DNA from: Triplophysa rosa
Lineage: Eukaryota; Chordata; Actinopteri; Cypriniformes; Nemacheilidae
Assembly (NCBI RefSeq): GCF_024868665.1
Contig: NC_079900.1
Span: 22,032,164-22,096,163, forward strand
Length of the DNA: 64,000 nucleotides
Direction: 5' to 3'
Shown here: positions 34,801 through 47,400 of the stretch, in pieces
Layout of the letters: each line of letters opens with the position of its first letter
Numbering within the stretch: position 1 is the stretch's first letter
Translations under genes and position numbers: made by a program
The notes under the pieces: generated by a model
Seen by the model: only the letters and a program-made list of their open reading frames with translations
Told to the model about the DNA's origin: nothing
Databases searched by the model: none

Positions 34801-35304
34801 CTTTTAACAATGGACTATAGTATTTGTAGTAATAAAATACAGTAATGACAAATTTACTATGGTCTTCCTACAGTAACTACAGTAAGAATATTCTTACAAT
34901 TAATTTAGTGAAAGTGTAGAAAAACTATGGTAGGCTAATACTACATTTACATACCAGTATTACATAGTCAATCCACAAAAATAGGTTAATATTAATATTT
35001 TTTACTTTTCCTAAGCGTTACCCCATTATGAATTATTAATAAATCAAATTAATTTAATTAAAAACAACTTTATGTACATATTTATGAAACCTTAACCTGA
35101 TAACATTCAAAAGTAGGTAGTCAGATTCACCTCAATTTGGGGACATCTTGAGAAAGTTTGCTTCCATAATAACAAATAGAGAAACACAATAATAACATAA
35201 CAACATGCATAGAGCAACGTACACTCACTGCAAATCTCACATTAATTCCTTTCAAGTTCTTTGTTTCTATTATTGCTCACTTCTAAATTCACGTGGCGAT
35301 GCGC

Positions 35305-35405
35305 AGGTCAATCGGCGTATGAGATCAACATATCGCGAGAGCGAGTCAAACGCGGTGCCTTCAAAACTCCTTTCGCGATACCTTTGATGTCATGCGCCGA
35401 TCTGT
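35305..35405. promoter_or_regulatory. Palindromic CpG-rich segment at the TMED1 promoter / 5' UTR
   Basis: Outer arms AATCGGCGTATGAGATCAA (35310-35328) and TTGATGTCATGCGCCGAT (about 35387-35404), inner arms TATCGCGAGAG and TTTCGCGATAC. The loop region holds TCGCGAGA, the core of the TCTCGCGAGA element found in housekeeping promoters. It lies 80-180 bp upstream of the TMED1 start codon and is CpG-rich in an AT-rich neighbourhood. A related segment occurs at 43350-43391. Promoter function is inference. Confidence 0.45.
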
Positions 35406-35484
35406 CTGCGCAGCGCCGCGTGAAGTCGAAAACACACCTACTGGTTCGCAATGTGGGTCGAAACGAAGCTGTGCACACTTGAGA

Positions 35485-38400
35485 ATGAAAGAGACGCATC
35501 TTGTTGCTTGTTTGCTCTTTCTGACGCTCAATGTGGATTTGGGATTCGCATTCGGATCGAATCAGAACAGCGAATTCACTTTCCTTCTGCCTGCCGGAGC
35601 GACCGAGTGCTTCTTCCAAACAGCGCGCGGCAGCATGGCAGTGCAGTACCAGGTGAAACAAAACTTTAAAGTTCATCTTTAAAATGTGCCAAATGAGCAA
35701 TGCATTGCATATTAATACTTAATAAACATCAGTGGTAAACTGAAGGATAATGAGCGACATGTTACTTTTGTTTAGTTATGCAAGCATTAAAAACTAACTT
35801 TGGTTTACACTTTCAATAAACCGTAATAAACAATAAACTTAAAATAAATCTGCAGGTTTGCGTTTTTGCCATATAATGTAGTTTTGTTTGGGAAATCAGG
35901 AAGCAGGGGAACTTTTGCTTTTACTGCATGCATGTTTGGGTCAAAGTGCATCCCTGCTGAAAAACCCCCCAACATAAATGGTTTCCATTGCAAATAACAT
36001 TATGACCCATCAGCTGTCTAACTTGAAACCAAAAATCCACATACATTTATGCATTGTGTTTTGGGTCTTATTTCAGTAAGACTGAATGGTGATTTATAGT
36101 AACTATAGTACCATAGCTGATTTTTGGTTCCATTAAAGTGAATAGCATAGGATTTCTTTCTGTGTTGTCGCCCATCTCACTGGGTCACAGTTTCTGTTTG
36201 TGGAACCACCGGACTTTACACAAAATAACAGGCACAGGTGCGGCGCAGCTGACCCGACCCAAAGCTCCATTTCATCTGCCAGAAGGATCACAGCGGCTTA
36301 TGTGTGCTGCTGTTGCATTTTAGTACCACACTGGCTCCTCGTTGAACTGTTTGATCAGTCAGAATATATAATAGAATTTGAATATGATAAGAGACAGATA
36401 TGAAATAGAATAACAGCTGTTCGTTTTCAGTTAGCCGTTCAGGTAAGGGTGACAAAGTGGTGTTCCCTAGTATGCAATTTACATAGGCGGCTTCTAAAGG
36501 CATTGTAAGACAATCATTAAAAATGTCACATAAATAACAAACATACAAATGATTCCAATACTGATATGTAAATCATTGTGAATGATTCTTCAGTGCAAAT
36601 TATTACAAAGAGAATGTCATATAGACTTACATCATTCAGTAAGTTCCCACCCTACATTCTTTCGTCGTAAAATATTTGGTTTAGTTTGGAAATGCATCAG
36701 ACTTTGGAATTAAAACGAGCTGTGTATGTGTGTATATCTGCATTAGGCTATCGATCAGCCTGCTCTCTAGACATCTGTCAATCAGTTTTTGTATCTCTGT
36801 AGGTCATCGCAGGTGCTGGGTTGGATGTTGGTTTCACTCTGATCTCCCCCGGTGGATACAGACTGGTCTCCGACTTCAGAAAGTCAGACGGCATCCACGC
36901 GTAGGTTTCACATGCACTAACTGAAGCGCATATTTACTCAGATCAACACCCCACTTCGTTTGCATGTCTTCTGCTGCACAGCTTGCGTGCTGTCTGTTGG
37001 TCTGACATCGACCACATGAACAGAAAACTGTTGCCTGTTTACACAATCAGAATATGAGGCTTGTTCATAGCAGTTTCATGTTAGTTTTACAAGCTAGCCA
37101 AGAGTAGTTGACTCATTTAAGAAACTGTACTAAAATGCTTTATAAAGCTTTTTGATCTGCTAAACCTTGTTTTTGATCGATCATTCTTCTGTAGAGTGAA
37201 TAAATAAATTTGATGGCAAGACTTATACAGGAAGTGAGATCATATTTTCAGTGAATTCACATGGACTTTGCTATATACAGTATCATTACTGCAGTACTCT
37301 AAAGGCTTGTCCACACCGGGACGTTAATCGCACGTGCTTATCGCCAGTGTTTTTCGAGACGTTTTTCAACGTTCATACCCAAGCGATTTTCACTGGTGAT
37401 GAGCCAAGTGAACGTGCAAATTCACTCCCTGACATGGATGGCGCTTAATGAACAACAGAAACACCCCGGTACACAAGGTGGCGCTGCGCAACTTTATTCT
37501 TCTGACACTCGCTTGTCACACAGAAGAAGAATTCATCTTGCTTCCTCTTCGTCAATGGCTGTCTCATTTCGTAAAGGCTGCGTCCTCCAGAGGTCTCATT
37601 CGAAGGCTGCTTCATTTCATAAAATCAGGTAGGACTCTCCGGAGGCACCCTTCAAATGCGACCTTCTTTGACAGGAATTCGGAGGACACATGAGCTGTAT
37701 CCTTCGTTGTTAGAGATAACCCACAATTCTTTGCGTCAGCCAACGTCTGTTATTTGAATAAACGGCAACAGCTGCACATTCAATCAAATATGTGGTGTTT
37801 AAATGTTAACAGTTTACAATTTGTGTCACGTTTTTTAATCTTAGCAGGCATATGTAGTAAATATAGGTTTACAAGTGTTTAGAGATTTTTAAACGTTTTG
37901 AAACAGTAAGGCAAAAATTGTATATTTGTTTAACTCTTTTGGCATTGTTTAGGGTAGAAAGTACCAACTTTTTACCTCTTAAATCATGTTGAAATCATTT
38001 TAATTAATTTGACAGGTGTGCCAGTGCAACGTGTTGTCATAGCAACGTGGTACTTCCCGTTTCATTTTCTGCCAGTATGTCCTATGAAGGATGTCTCGTT
38101 TAAATCTAAGTTGAGAATCCTCCGTATACCGCATCCTTTAGAGCAGTGTTCACCAACCTTTTTGGGCCCATGATCCCCGACCTCGGAATTGTTGAAAGGC
38201 AAGATCTACCACTCAAAAAGTTGAAAATAAAAACAGCCAAGATTGAACCTCCAGCTTATGGCCTTTTATTTAGCCTATAATTGTGGGTCTATTTGAATTA
38301 CCTGAAATTCTTTGTTCCACTTTTCAGATGCAACTAAGCAAACTCTGTAACATGTAGAGTTGCCACTTTCAGTGTGCCAAAATGAGGTGAAAAACACCAA

Positions 38401-41400
38401 TTCAAACACCAGCTCAAGGACTAATTCACATATGACAGGCAGCTTGACATTAAAACGTGGTTAAGAATAAGTTTAACAAGACCCTAATTATTTAGGTATT
38501 TACTGTATAAAGATTTGTTATTTATGATGCATTTACTTTTATTAAGTAAATACAGTATATAGATGGAAATGTTATAAATAGGCCCTAATAATAACAACAA
38601 GGTCAATTATTTATGTTATATCATTTATCTATTTACTTTTACCCATCTAATAATGTCTTGGTAATAAGTATCTGTTTCACAAAATAGCTAAAGGTCTGAC
38701 AATGTAGTATGGAATGGGCGATCATATTAGGCTAATTGAAAACATAAATAGGACGTCAGCAGTCATCTCCTGCATGAGATTGTACTTAAAACTGCAGTTT
38801 ACCATCATTCACAATTACAAATTTGTGAATAGACTGATGTTGTCTTTCAGACAAACTCAGCATTAAAATGCGCCGCTTTTAAAGTTATATTATTGATGTT
38901 ATATTCGCTGAAGACAGAGAGCCGCGACTCCTGATACGCGTACAGTATGAAATGCGTGCATCATCCACACTCGCGGCCCTTGCTTGCACATCCAGTGTCA
39001 AAGCACAAAAACACGTACACCAACGAACAAGTGGCATTTTAATGTCATATGAATAAACAGTTTTTAAGTGTAATGCACCGCAACAGTATAGTGACCTCCA
39101 AATGACAGTTACGCCACTGCATGCGCGAGTCATTTTGCATTTGATGACTGACCACCGACATTAGAAACGCTGAAGAGCGATCACGTGCAGTCACGCATCA
39201 CAATGAAATGTGATTAATGATAACGGTCGCAATTAAAAACTCACGCAGTGAATCATTATTTACACAGCCGTGAAAAGATTAATGCAGAACTTAAAAACAT
39301 ACAACCGCTGAATGAAGAAAAAGAGAGATGCGCTTGAAAAACTGAACATTGATCAGGCACAATATATTTGTCTATTCATTTTCCTATTTGCCTACTTTCG
39401 GGGATCGACAGGTAACGTGTCAAAGATCGACCAGTCGATCGCGATCGACGGGTTGGCGACCACTGCTTTAGAGGATGATACCTATGGAGGACACAAGGAC
39501 GCAGCCTTACGAAACGAGACACGGCTATCGTGTGCTCGGCAAGACCATTTTGTGCTTGAGTGCCACCAAGTTGTGTTTTACTGTAGCTTCATCAGCTCCA
39601 GGCACGTGAACAAAAGCGCCAATCTCATTGGTCGGCCAGTTTTATCACGGCGTGTCAAAAAAAAACGAGCCCGAGGCGTTTAAAAAAAAAAGACGCTTTT
39701 AAGCCTGGCATTTTGCGCGTTGGTGTGTCGTGTGCGCGCCCTTTGTTTAGTCACAGGAATTAAACGTCGACGATAAACGCGCGTGATTATCGTCCCGGTG
39801 TGGACAAGCCTTAAGAATTACAAAAAAGGTGATCACCTTCATGCCTCATCTCAGGTGATATGAATTTCTTCTGAGCGCATTGACGAGAATGACGTTCCGT
39901 AAAGTGCTCAGCATAGTCCAGGCGAATTGTGCTTTCGTTCTGCGTTTTGGGGTAAAACGATAGTGTTTTCGAACAATCCAACACCCCTTTGTTTCTGGAG
40001 GCGGGGTTTACATGACGTATCCAAGTAGCCTCTGCGCACGTGGCCACACAAACAACACACCCACCTATTACGTAATGGCCATGGACCAATGGTGGCTCAA
40101 GGGTGTTTACCGGCCAACACGGTTTGGTTTGCTGCGGCGAACTAGTGAAATGAATTGTCGTTTGGACCAGATTTCGTTTTTCGATTTCGAATGTAGTATG
40201 CTGAGCCCTTTAGTGTGACCTTTGACCTCACGCATGATGCAATCGTATATAGTAGCTTACAAGTAGAGTAGTTATAGTATTTTTTAGAGCTGCACAATAA
40301 ATCGCACTTCCCATTCAAACTGTGAGTACCGATGTGCATACCGTGGTTTTTAAATGGCAAAAAACGCGATTATGTTTGTGAAGCACGGCTCTGTGATCAG
40401 ACGGAAATGCTGCTCAATCTGAAATCAGTGCGAGTTTGAGTCGCTTATAACATGCATTTGAAAAAGCAACACCCGTCAAACATCATCATTATAAATATAC
40501 TTTATTATCATGAAAATACCTGAGAAGGCTTGAAAAACAGTGATAGAACGATCCCCAAAAGCATTTCTCGGAAGCATTATGTGTGGTGCTCTACTTCTAC
40601 TGTTTGGAGTGTATGTCAAGTTTCTGCACGAGAGCGCCCTCTGTCTTTCAGGTGCAGCAGCATTGAACCGTACGTCACTGAAGAACTGTGCAAAAAATAG
40701 TTGTAAATCGCCTTATCGCATGCGGTTTTTCAACAATTTATTGTGCAGCAATAGTTTATATAGTAGAAGTTTACAAAGAAAACTTATGGAGAATTTTTCA
40801 TTTAAAGGGGTTATATGGCGGAAGTATGTGTTTTTCTGTGTCTTTGGTGTGTTATAAGTTGCCCATGCATGTATTAGACACGTAAAATTGCACAAATGAA
40901 AGTGTGGGAACAAAAGATGCATTCTATCTAAAAGCGAATGCTCAACCAGACTTGCCTGAAACGCCTCGTGTAACCACACCCCGGCGAATCTACGTAACTT
41001 CGTAACATGATTTGACTAAGACCGCCCAAATCTACACGTAGTCAAGGTGGGCGTAATTGTAAATCTCATTGTATCGCCTGTCAGTACAATTGCTTGGGAA
41101 CCTAATGTTCCGAATATGGTAAGAGGCGTTACATTTCCCTCACACGCTTGCAGTATTCGACCAATCACTACGCACTGGTGAACTGGCCAATCATAGCACA
41201 CCTCGCTTTTCAGAGCAATGAGCTTTGTAAAAAATCTGCACATTTCAGAGAGGCGGGGCAAAGAGGAGATACAAACATGCACGGTATGTGGAAAATACAA
41301 TGTTTTTTAAACTTTAAATGGTGTATACACATTGTATTACATCTAAAACAAACAATAATATTCGTTTTAGCCGTGCAATATGACTCCTTTAAGAGAACAG

Positions 41401-44400
41401 GAACTTTATGACACGCCTACATTTTGAGGTCACATTTACATTTACTGCAGAACACAACTCTTTCGTCAATGCGCGTATGACCGTTACCTGAGCCAATGAG
41501 GTTCTTGAAGGTGAGTAAATGATGAGACCTTTTTCCTTTTTATGTGACGCATACCTTTTAAAGACACAGTATGTAATGTTCGCTTCTAGAAATTGCAAAA
41601 CAATAACAAAGACGTAGCTTAATGACACATTGAAGGAACGTGAAACTAGTGATGGAAATCAATACAACTTGCTCACAAATCATGTTAATGATAACAGCAT
41701 TTTATAACCGTTATGTTATAATGGAAGACAAACAGAGTGCTGTGCTAGACACTACAACATATACATAGCATTTTTTCATGAGACTCACTGTTTTGGCATG
41801 AGGTGTGTTCAACTGCATGTGGTGCTTTGCAGATCGATCGACAGTATGACATCATATGGCGTTATTATAATGACAAATGTCGCGAGCGCATTATTACAAG
41901 GCGAGAGCGTATTCTTGTCATACGAGCGCGCGAATCTCTCCGCTCGCACGCCGATTTCCTTTGCTCGTGCACAAAATTGGACGCGCGCTTTCAACTATAC
42001 ACTGCTCTCTTATGAATTTTCTCTCCTCTCGCTCAGTGAGAGTGTGCGCACTCAAAATGCGTTCCGTGCGTCCACGAATACTTTGGTACTCTTGCTCTCG
42101 AGAGGTCCTCCTGCGTGTTCCAGGCATTATAGGCTGTCAAAAGTAGTCAACCAATCAGGGATAGGCTTCCACGGCAGGCCAATGAAAATGCGACCTCTTA
42201 ACTACAGTAGGCCTAATTGTTAAAAATGCTTGATGAAAAGAGTTGTTTTTCGTGTTCTTTTCTACAAAAGTGTCATGTTAATGTGTAATTCTTGTAAAAT
42301 AGTATATTGTAAATTGCTGAGTTTCATTCTTATAAAATCTTTTAATATATAAATCTTTTAATGAGTGGATTCTTGCGTGTGGGTAGGTGGGTGGATGGGG
42401 GGCACCATGAGGTCTTAATACGCCTCTGGAACCATCACGTTCTCAGGTAACAATTTTAATATATTTGATGCAACATTATTAATCAAATGTATATTATAAA
42501 TGAACGGTAAGGGAGCGTTTGGTATATTGCATAGAAGTTCAGTTATATGCCCTGAACGTCTGGAACACTGAATGAAGAACACTTATTGTTTGCTATTATT
42601 GTTTTGATATGTACCGTTACTTGTAGTAAATATTATTTTAGAATAAAGCTAACTTAAGACACCAATCTAAATTGTTCGGTAATCAATTTAGTACTATTTT
42701 GACAATACTATGTTTAGTGTAGGACATGCATGAGGACCACATGAACTTGAGGGTGTTGGCCTGTTTTGTCTGAATAACATGGTAGTTAAACTGACGTTTA
42801 TATGTAGCCTACAAAGCATCCTAATGCCCCGTTCATTTCTAATACACATTTGACTAATAATGTTGCATCAAATATATTAATATTGCTACCTGAGAACGTG
42901 GTGGATCCATCTTGCTTCGTTGAAAACGTCGAGTCACTTTCAACCAATAAGATGCCATGTAAGAGGTCGCGTTTTCATTGGCCCGCCGTGGAAGCCTATC
43001 CCTGATTGGTTGACTACTTTTGACAGCCTATAATGCCTGGAACACACAGGAGGACCTCTCGAGAGCAAGAGTACCGAAGGATTCGTGGACGCACGGAACG
43101 CATTTTGAGTGCGCACACGCTCACTGAGCGAGAGGAGAGAAAATTCATAAGAGCGCAGCGTATAGTTGAAAGCGCGCGTCCAATTTTGTGCACGAGTAAA
43201 GGAAATCGGCGTGCGAGCGGAGAGATTCGCGCGCTCGTATGACAAGAATGCGCTCTCGCCTTGTAATAATGCGCTCGCGACATTTGTCATTATAATAACG
43301 CCATAACATCACAGTATCACAAGACAGTTGAGTACTGCTTTCAGATCGCTCTCGTAAGACTTTGATGTCATACGCTGATCTGTCTGTGCACCAGTGGTGT
43401 AAAGTATTGGAGTAAATGTACTTGGTTACTTTACTTAAGTATCTTTTTGGCTACTTTGTAGTTGTACTGAGTATTAAAGATATTAGCAACTTTTACTCTC
43501 TACTTAACTACATTTTTGAACAAGTATATTTACTCTTTACTCCACTACATTTGTAATGACTAATGCAATTACACATTACATTTTGCATGCCAACTATCTT
43601 ATAATTAATATTGCCATTTACAGGGCAATGAAGGTACTACAATCTTGTGGATTTTGCCATAACTTACAAAAACTTGTCAATATGGCTTCTTTATATGAAT
43701 ATGAGTGCAGTATCAGGTAGATGTCAATCGCTGGCGGGTTATACACGGTTAGCCCTTACCCGCTATTTCTACAGTAATATATTGGCAACACTCTTGCCAG
43801 CTAGTTACTGTAGGTCACACATCTACAAAAGCTCTTATTTTTAAAACTAACTCTTCCTAAATGTGCTCTAAACATGTTTGCTCAAAATTTGACCATATGG
43901 TGGGACTATTGCCATGAAGTGATGTAAACCAGTAAAAAGAATGTATAGTATTTCAATTTTCAAAAGTGCTCTCACACTATATAGACAAAATATTAACCTA
44001 TAGAATGAGTCGGACACAGAGAAATGAACAATTCACATATGAATCTCAACAATGGTGACAATCAACTGAACAGCTTCATGCTGCAATGCATGCTGGGTAC
44101 ATAGTACAAAACTCATTCATGATTGTTTGTCACCATTGATGAGGTTTGTATGTCAAGTGTCTAACTGTGTCTCAATTGCAAAGAAAGATTTTCTGACAGA
44201 GATCTTTCCATTATAACATGTGATCACTTTACCAAACATATCTTAATAAATCTTAAATGCTATATTATTATTATTTAATGATTGAATTCTTTCAGATGTA
44301 TCTTCAGTTACTAAGCAAACATAAAGTTGCGGTTCCTGTAAAGTCCCTTTCAGTGTTATTGTATAAGTGTACATTTTAAAGCTACAAGAAAGTCAAAGAG

Positions 44401-47400
44401 TCCAACCAAAGCAAACACTGATCGCCATAATGGTGACTTAAAACATAATTGAACCACTATGATCTTGAGTTTAATCTCAATAAGATCTTACACAGATGAC
44501 AGAAATAAAGTGAAAGTGGTGTCTGTAATATGTGAAGATGTTATTGATGTTTGTGTTTAATTCTCCTCTCCTCCTCTTGACAGATTTATTGTGTTCATCT
44601 GCTATTTACACTTGTTCATCTAAGACTGTGTGACTTAAGTGCATTAATAGATTCTTAAATAATGTACCTTCAAGCAGCCATTGCAGTAGTTTACTGTAAA
44701 ACACCTACAGTAACTAGCTGGCAACAGTGTTGCCAATATATTACTGTAGAAATGGCAGGTAAGGGCTAACAGTGTATGTGAAATGAGGACATGACTGCAG
44801 CTGGCGATGATGCCCAAACCAGCATGTCCAGTGCAAAAAGGCTTTGACATTTTAATTCTACTTAACATTATTTTATTTATCCGTTATATTGAAGAGACCT
44901 TTTTGAATGAGTTTAGTTTACTTATGAGCACTTGAGCTTAAATGAGACTTAGGGTGTTTGTAATGACGTAGGTTATGGTGTCGACCATGATTTGTTGCAA
45001 TTTTGAGGTGTTCAGTCTTATTATGATTTAAGAAAATAATGCGATTGCTCACCTCACAAATCAACTGTTTCTAGTTTTTCACTGAAGTGTCTCTTAAGTG
45101 TTGAGGACTAGTGCTTCTTTGAGCCTACATTCAGTATGAGTAAAATACTCAAGTACTGTTAAAATCAGATACTCTAAGACATTTACTGAAGTTGTTTTGG
45201 AATTGGTGACTTGTAACTTGTAATGGAGTAATTTTCACTGCAAGGTATCTGTACTTTTACTTAAGTATGGTTTTCAGGTACTCTTTACACCTCTGCTGTG
45301 CACTGCCACATCAAGTCCAACACACATTTGGTTTCTAAAGCAGTGGAAACAGCGGATAATATGGACATGACGCCATCAACAGGCGATGAGGACGGACGTA
45401 ACTATTAGTAATTATTTTGATAATCGATTAGGACGATTATTTTTTTGATTAATCAGATAAAAAGTTTAATTCAATCTTTTGCTTCAGAGCAAATCAGAGA
45501 TGGGAAAAGTATACACAACTGAACTCATTAGCCTTCTCCCAAAATGTTGTGGATAGCTGTGTCCCAATTCGGGGGCCTACAGCCTTCTGAGGTCGCGGAC
45601 TTAAAAACGAGGACTTGTTTTTCAAAGCACGCAGCCCGAAAAGTCCAAGAAACGAACTGAAACGAGACGGTCCAGCCTCGCGGAGGATTTCCTAATTGCG
45701 TCACCTGCTGCTCATGTTGCATGGCGACAGCAGCAGGACACAGCAGTGACGTTTCTGACTTTTTTAAACAAATACGGAGCCAGAAAAAGTATATTTTATT
45801 TTAGAGAATATGACACGTTTATGTAGATTAAAACAGCCCAACAAGTATATTAAATTAACCAACCTTAGAAATTTAAAACACAATAATGCACCAATAATGT
45901 TAATGAACAACATCATATATAATATTAAAACACTGAAATGGACCGTTTTTGTGAATTACATAGTTTTATTTAACTAAAGTTTTGAAAGATTATTTAAAAT
46001 TTTCAAGCCGTTACAGGCGCGCAATGAATCTCGGGATACCCAAGGCTGTGAAGGATACATTCGTTCTGTCCTTAAAAACCCACGGAAATAAGGTCGCATT
46101 TTGGGGCTGCATTTGAAGCAACCTTTGAATCGGGACAGCCTTACCAGCCTTCAGTCGCGCTGAATTGGGACACAGCCGATGGCTCCCTAACTAACCCACC
46201 AAGGCTGACGAGTTGATTCAGGTGTGTCATATTAGAAGCAGCCGACAATAGTCTCTCCCAAATGTGGGAGGGAGGGGACAGTTGGCCAAGGAAATCATTT
46301 TTTTGTGGCATGAAAAGTGAGATATTTGTCATTCAAATGTAGTGAAGTACAGTAAAAAGTAATACGTAAGTATAGAACAGATACTAAAGAACTGTACTCA
46401 AGTAAATGTACTTCGTTACTTCCCACCTCTGATATAAATAAACCCCCAAATCAGGGTATTTAGCCTATTGCGTACTTTGCAAAGTACAAACGCCACAAAT
46501 TGGATTTTACTAATATAATCTTGTCATTTAAAACACCTCTCCCCTTTAAACTTTAAAACTGCGCGGCTTGAAGAGATGCATGCAAAACAGGTCTGACTTA
46601 AAAACTGCGCAACTCGCGCTGCACAGAGAGACACGTCATTTTAAAAAGGGGAGAAGACGCGCTTGATTTGATAACTGCGCAGCTCGCAAGTGACGTCACA
46701 GACCAACTAATTGATAATGAAATTCATTGACGACTATTATCGATTAGTTGTTGCAGCCCTAGACGTAACACTGGTTAAAATTGTGATTTTCTCATTTGGA
46801 TGATTGAAATTTTATAACGGAAATGTAATAATTTTTTTAACTGCCATGTCCAAGTTAGCTCGCAGTTTTTTTAACCCTCATATAATTTTGTCTCCACAAA
46901 ATCTGGTTTAACATTATATTAACATGCTTGCAAAATTGTTTATTGTTTTTAAATGGACACAATGCCCTGTTACCTCATCAATTTGTGTGTGCCATCTACT
47001 TGCCAAAAGTTATAAGTGAGGACAAATCTGAGTCATCGCTCCTTATTTTGATATTGCTGTGTGCTTCACTTTCAGGATCGAACCCACAGAAGAGGGCGAC
47101 TACAGGATTTGTTTTGACAACAGTTTCAGTCGTGTGTCAGAGAAGATGGTGTATGTGGAGGTGATTGTGGATGCGGCAGAGCAGGATGATGAGGATGAAG
47201 ACTGGGCCGGTCTGGCTGAACCTGAAGACACACTGGAATACAAACTGGAGGACATCCGGGTACACAAATTCATATACATCTCACTCTTCTGTTTACATTT
47301 ACATACATGATAAATCAATCAGTTACTTAAAAGTTACACTATAGATGCTTGTGTAGATACAGTTGTCTCATATACAGGAGGTGTGGTTTGCCCAGGGGGC

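Larger units (their letters stand above)
37303..39811. mobile_element. PIF/Harbinger-like DNA transposon, outer element of a nest
   Basis: Terminal inverted repeats AGGCTTGTCCACACCGGGAC (left) and GTCCCGGTGTGGACAAGCCT (right) are exact inverses over 20 bp. TAA flanks both ends (37300-37302 and 39812-39814), the 3-bp TWA duplication usual for Harbinger-type insertions. No transposase is seen. At least two later elements sit inside it. Located in TMED1 intron 2. Confidence 0.85.
45403..46761. mobile_element. hAT element with eroded left end, outer of a second nest
   Basis: The right end TCGATTAGTTGTTGCAGCCCTA is a typical hAT terminal repeat (its inverse reads TAGGGCTGCAACAACTAA). The left end lacks the first 15 or so bases but retains TTTTGATAATCGATTAGG. 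The 8-bp target duplication GACGTAAC is intact at 45395-45402 and 46762-46769. Two further elements sit inside. Confidence 0.8.

Noticed and set aside
41798..43290. Mirror-image open frames of 89-141 codons
   Set aside because: They lie in the two arms of a palindrome and are explained by repeat duplication; Arg/Ser-rich composition follows CGAGCGCG runs; no homology seen.
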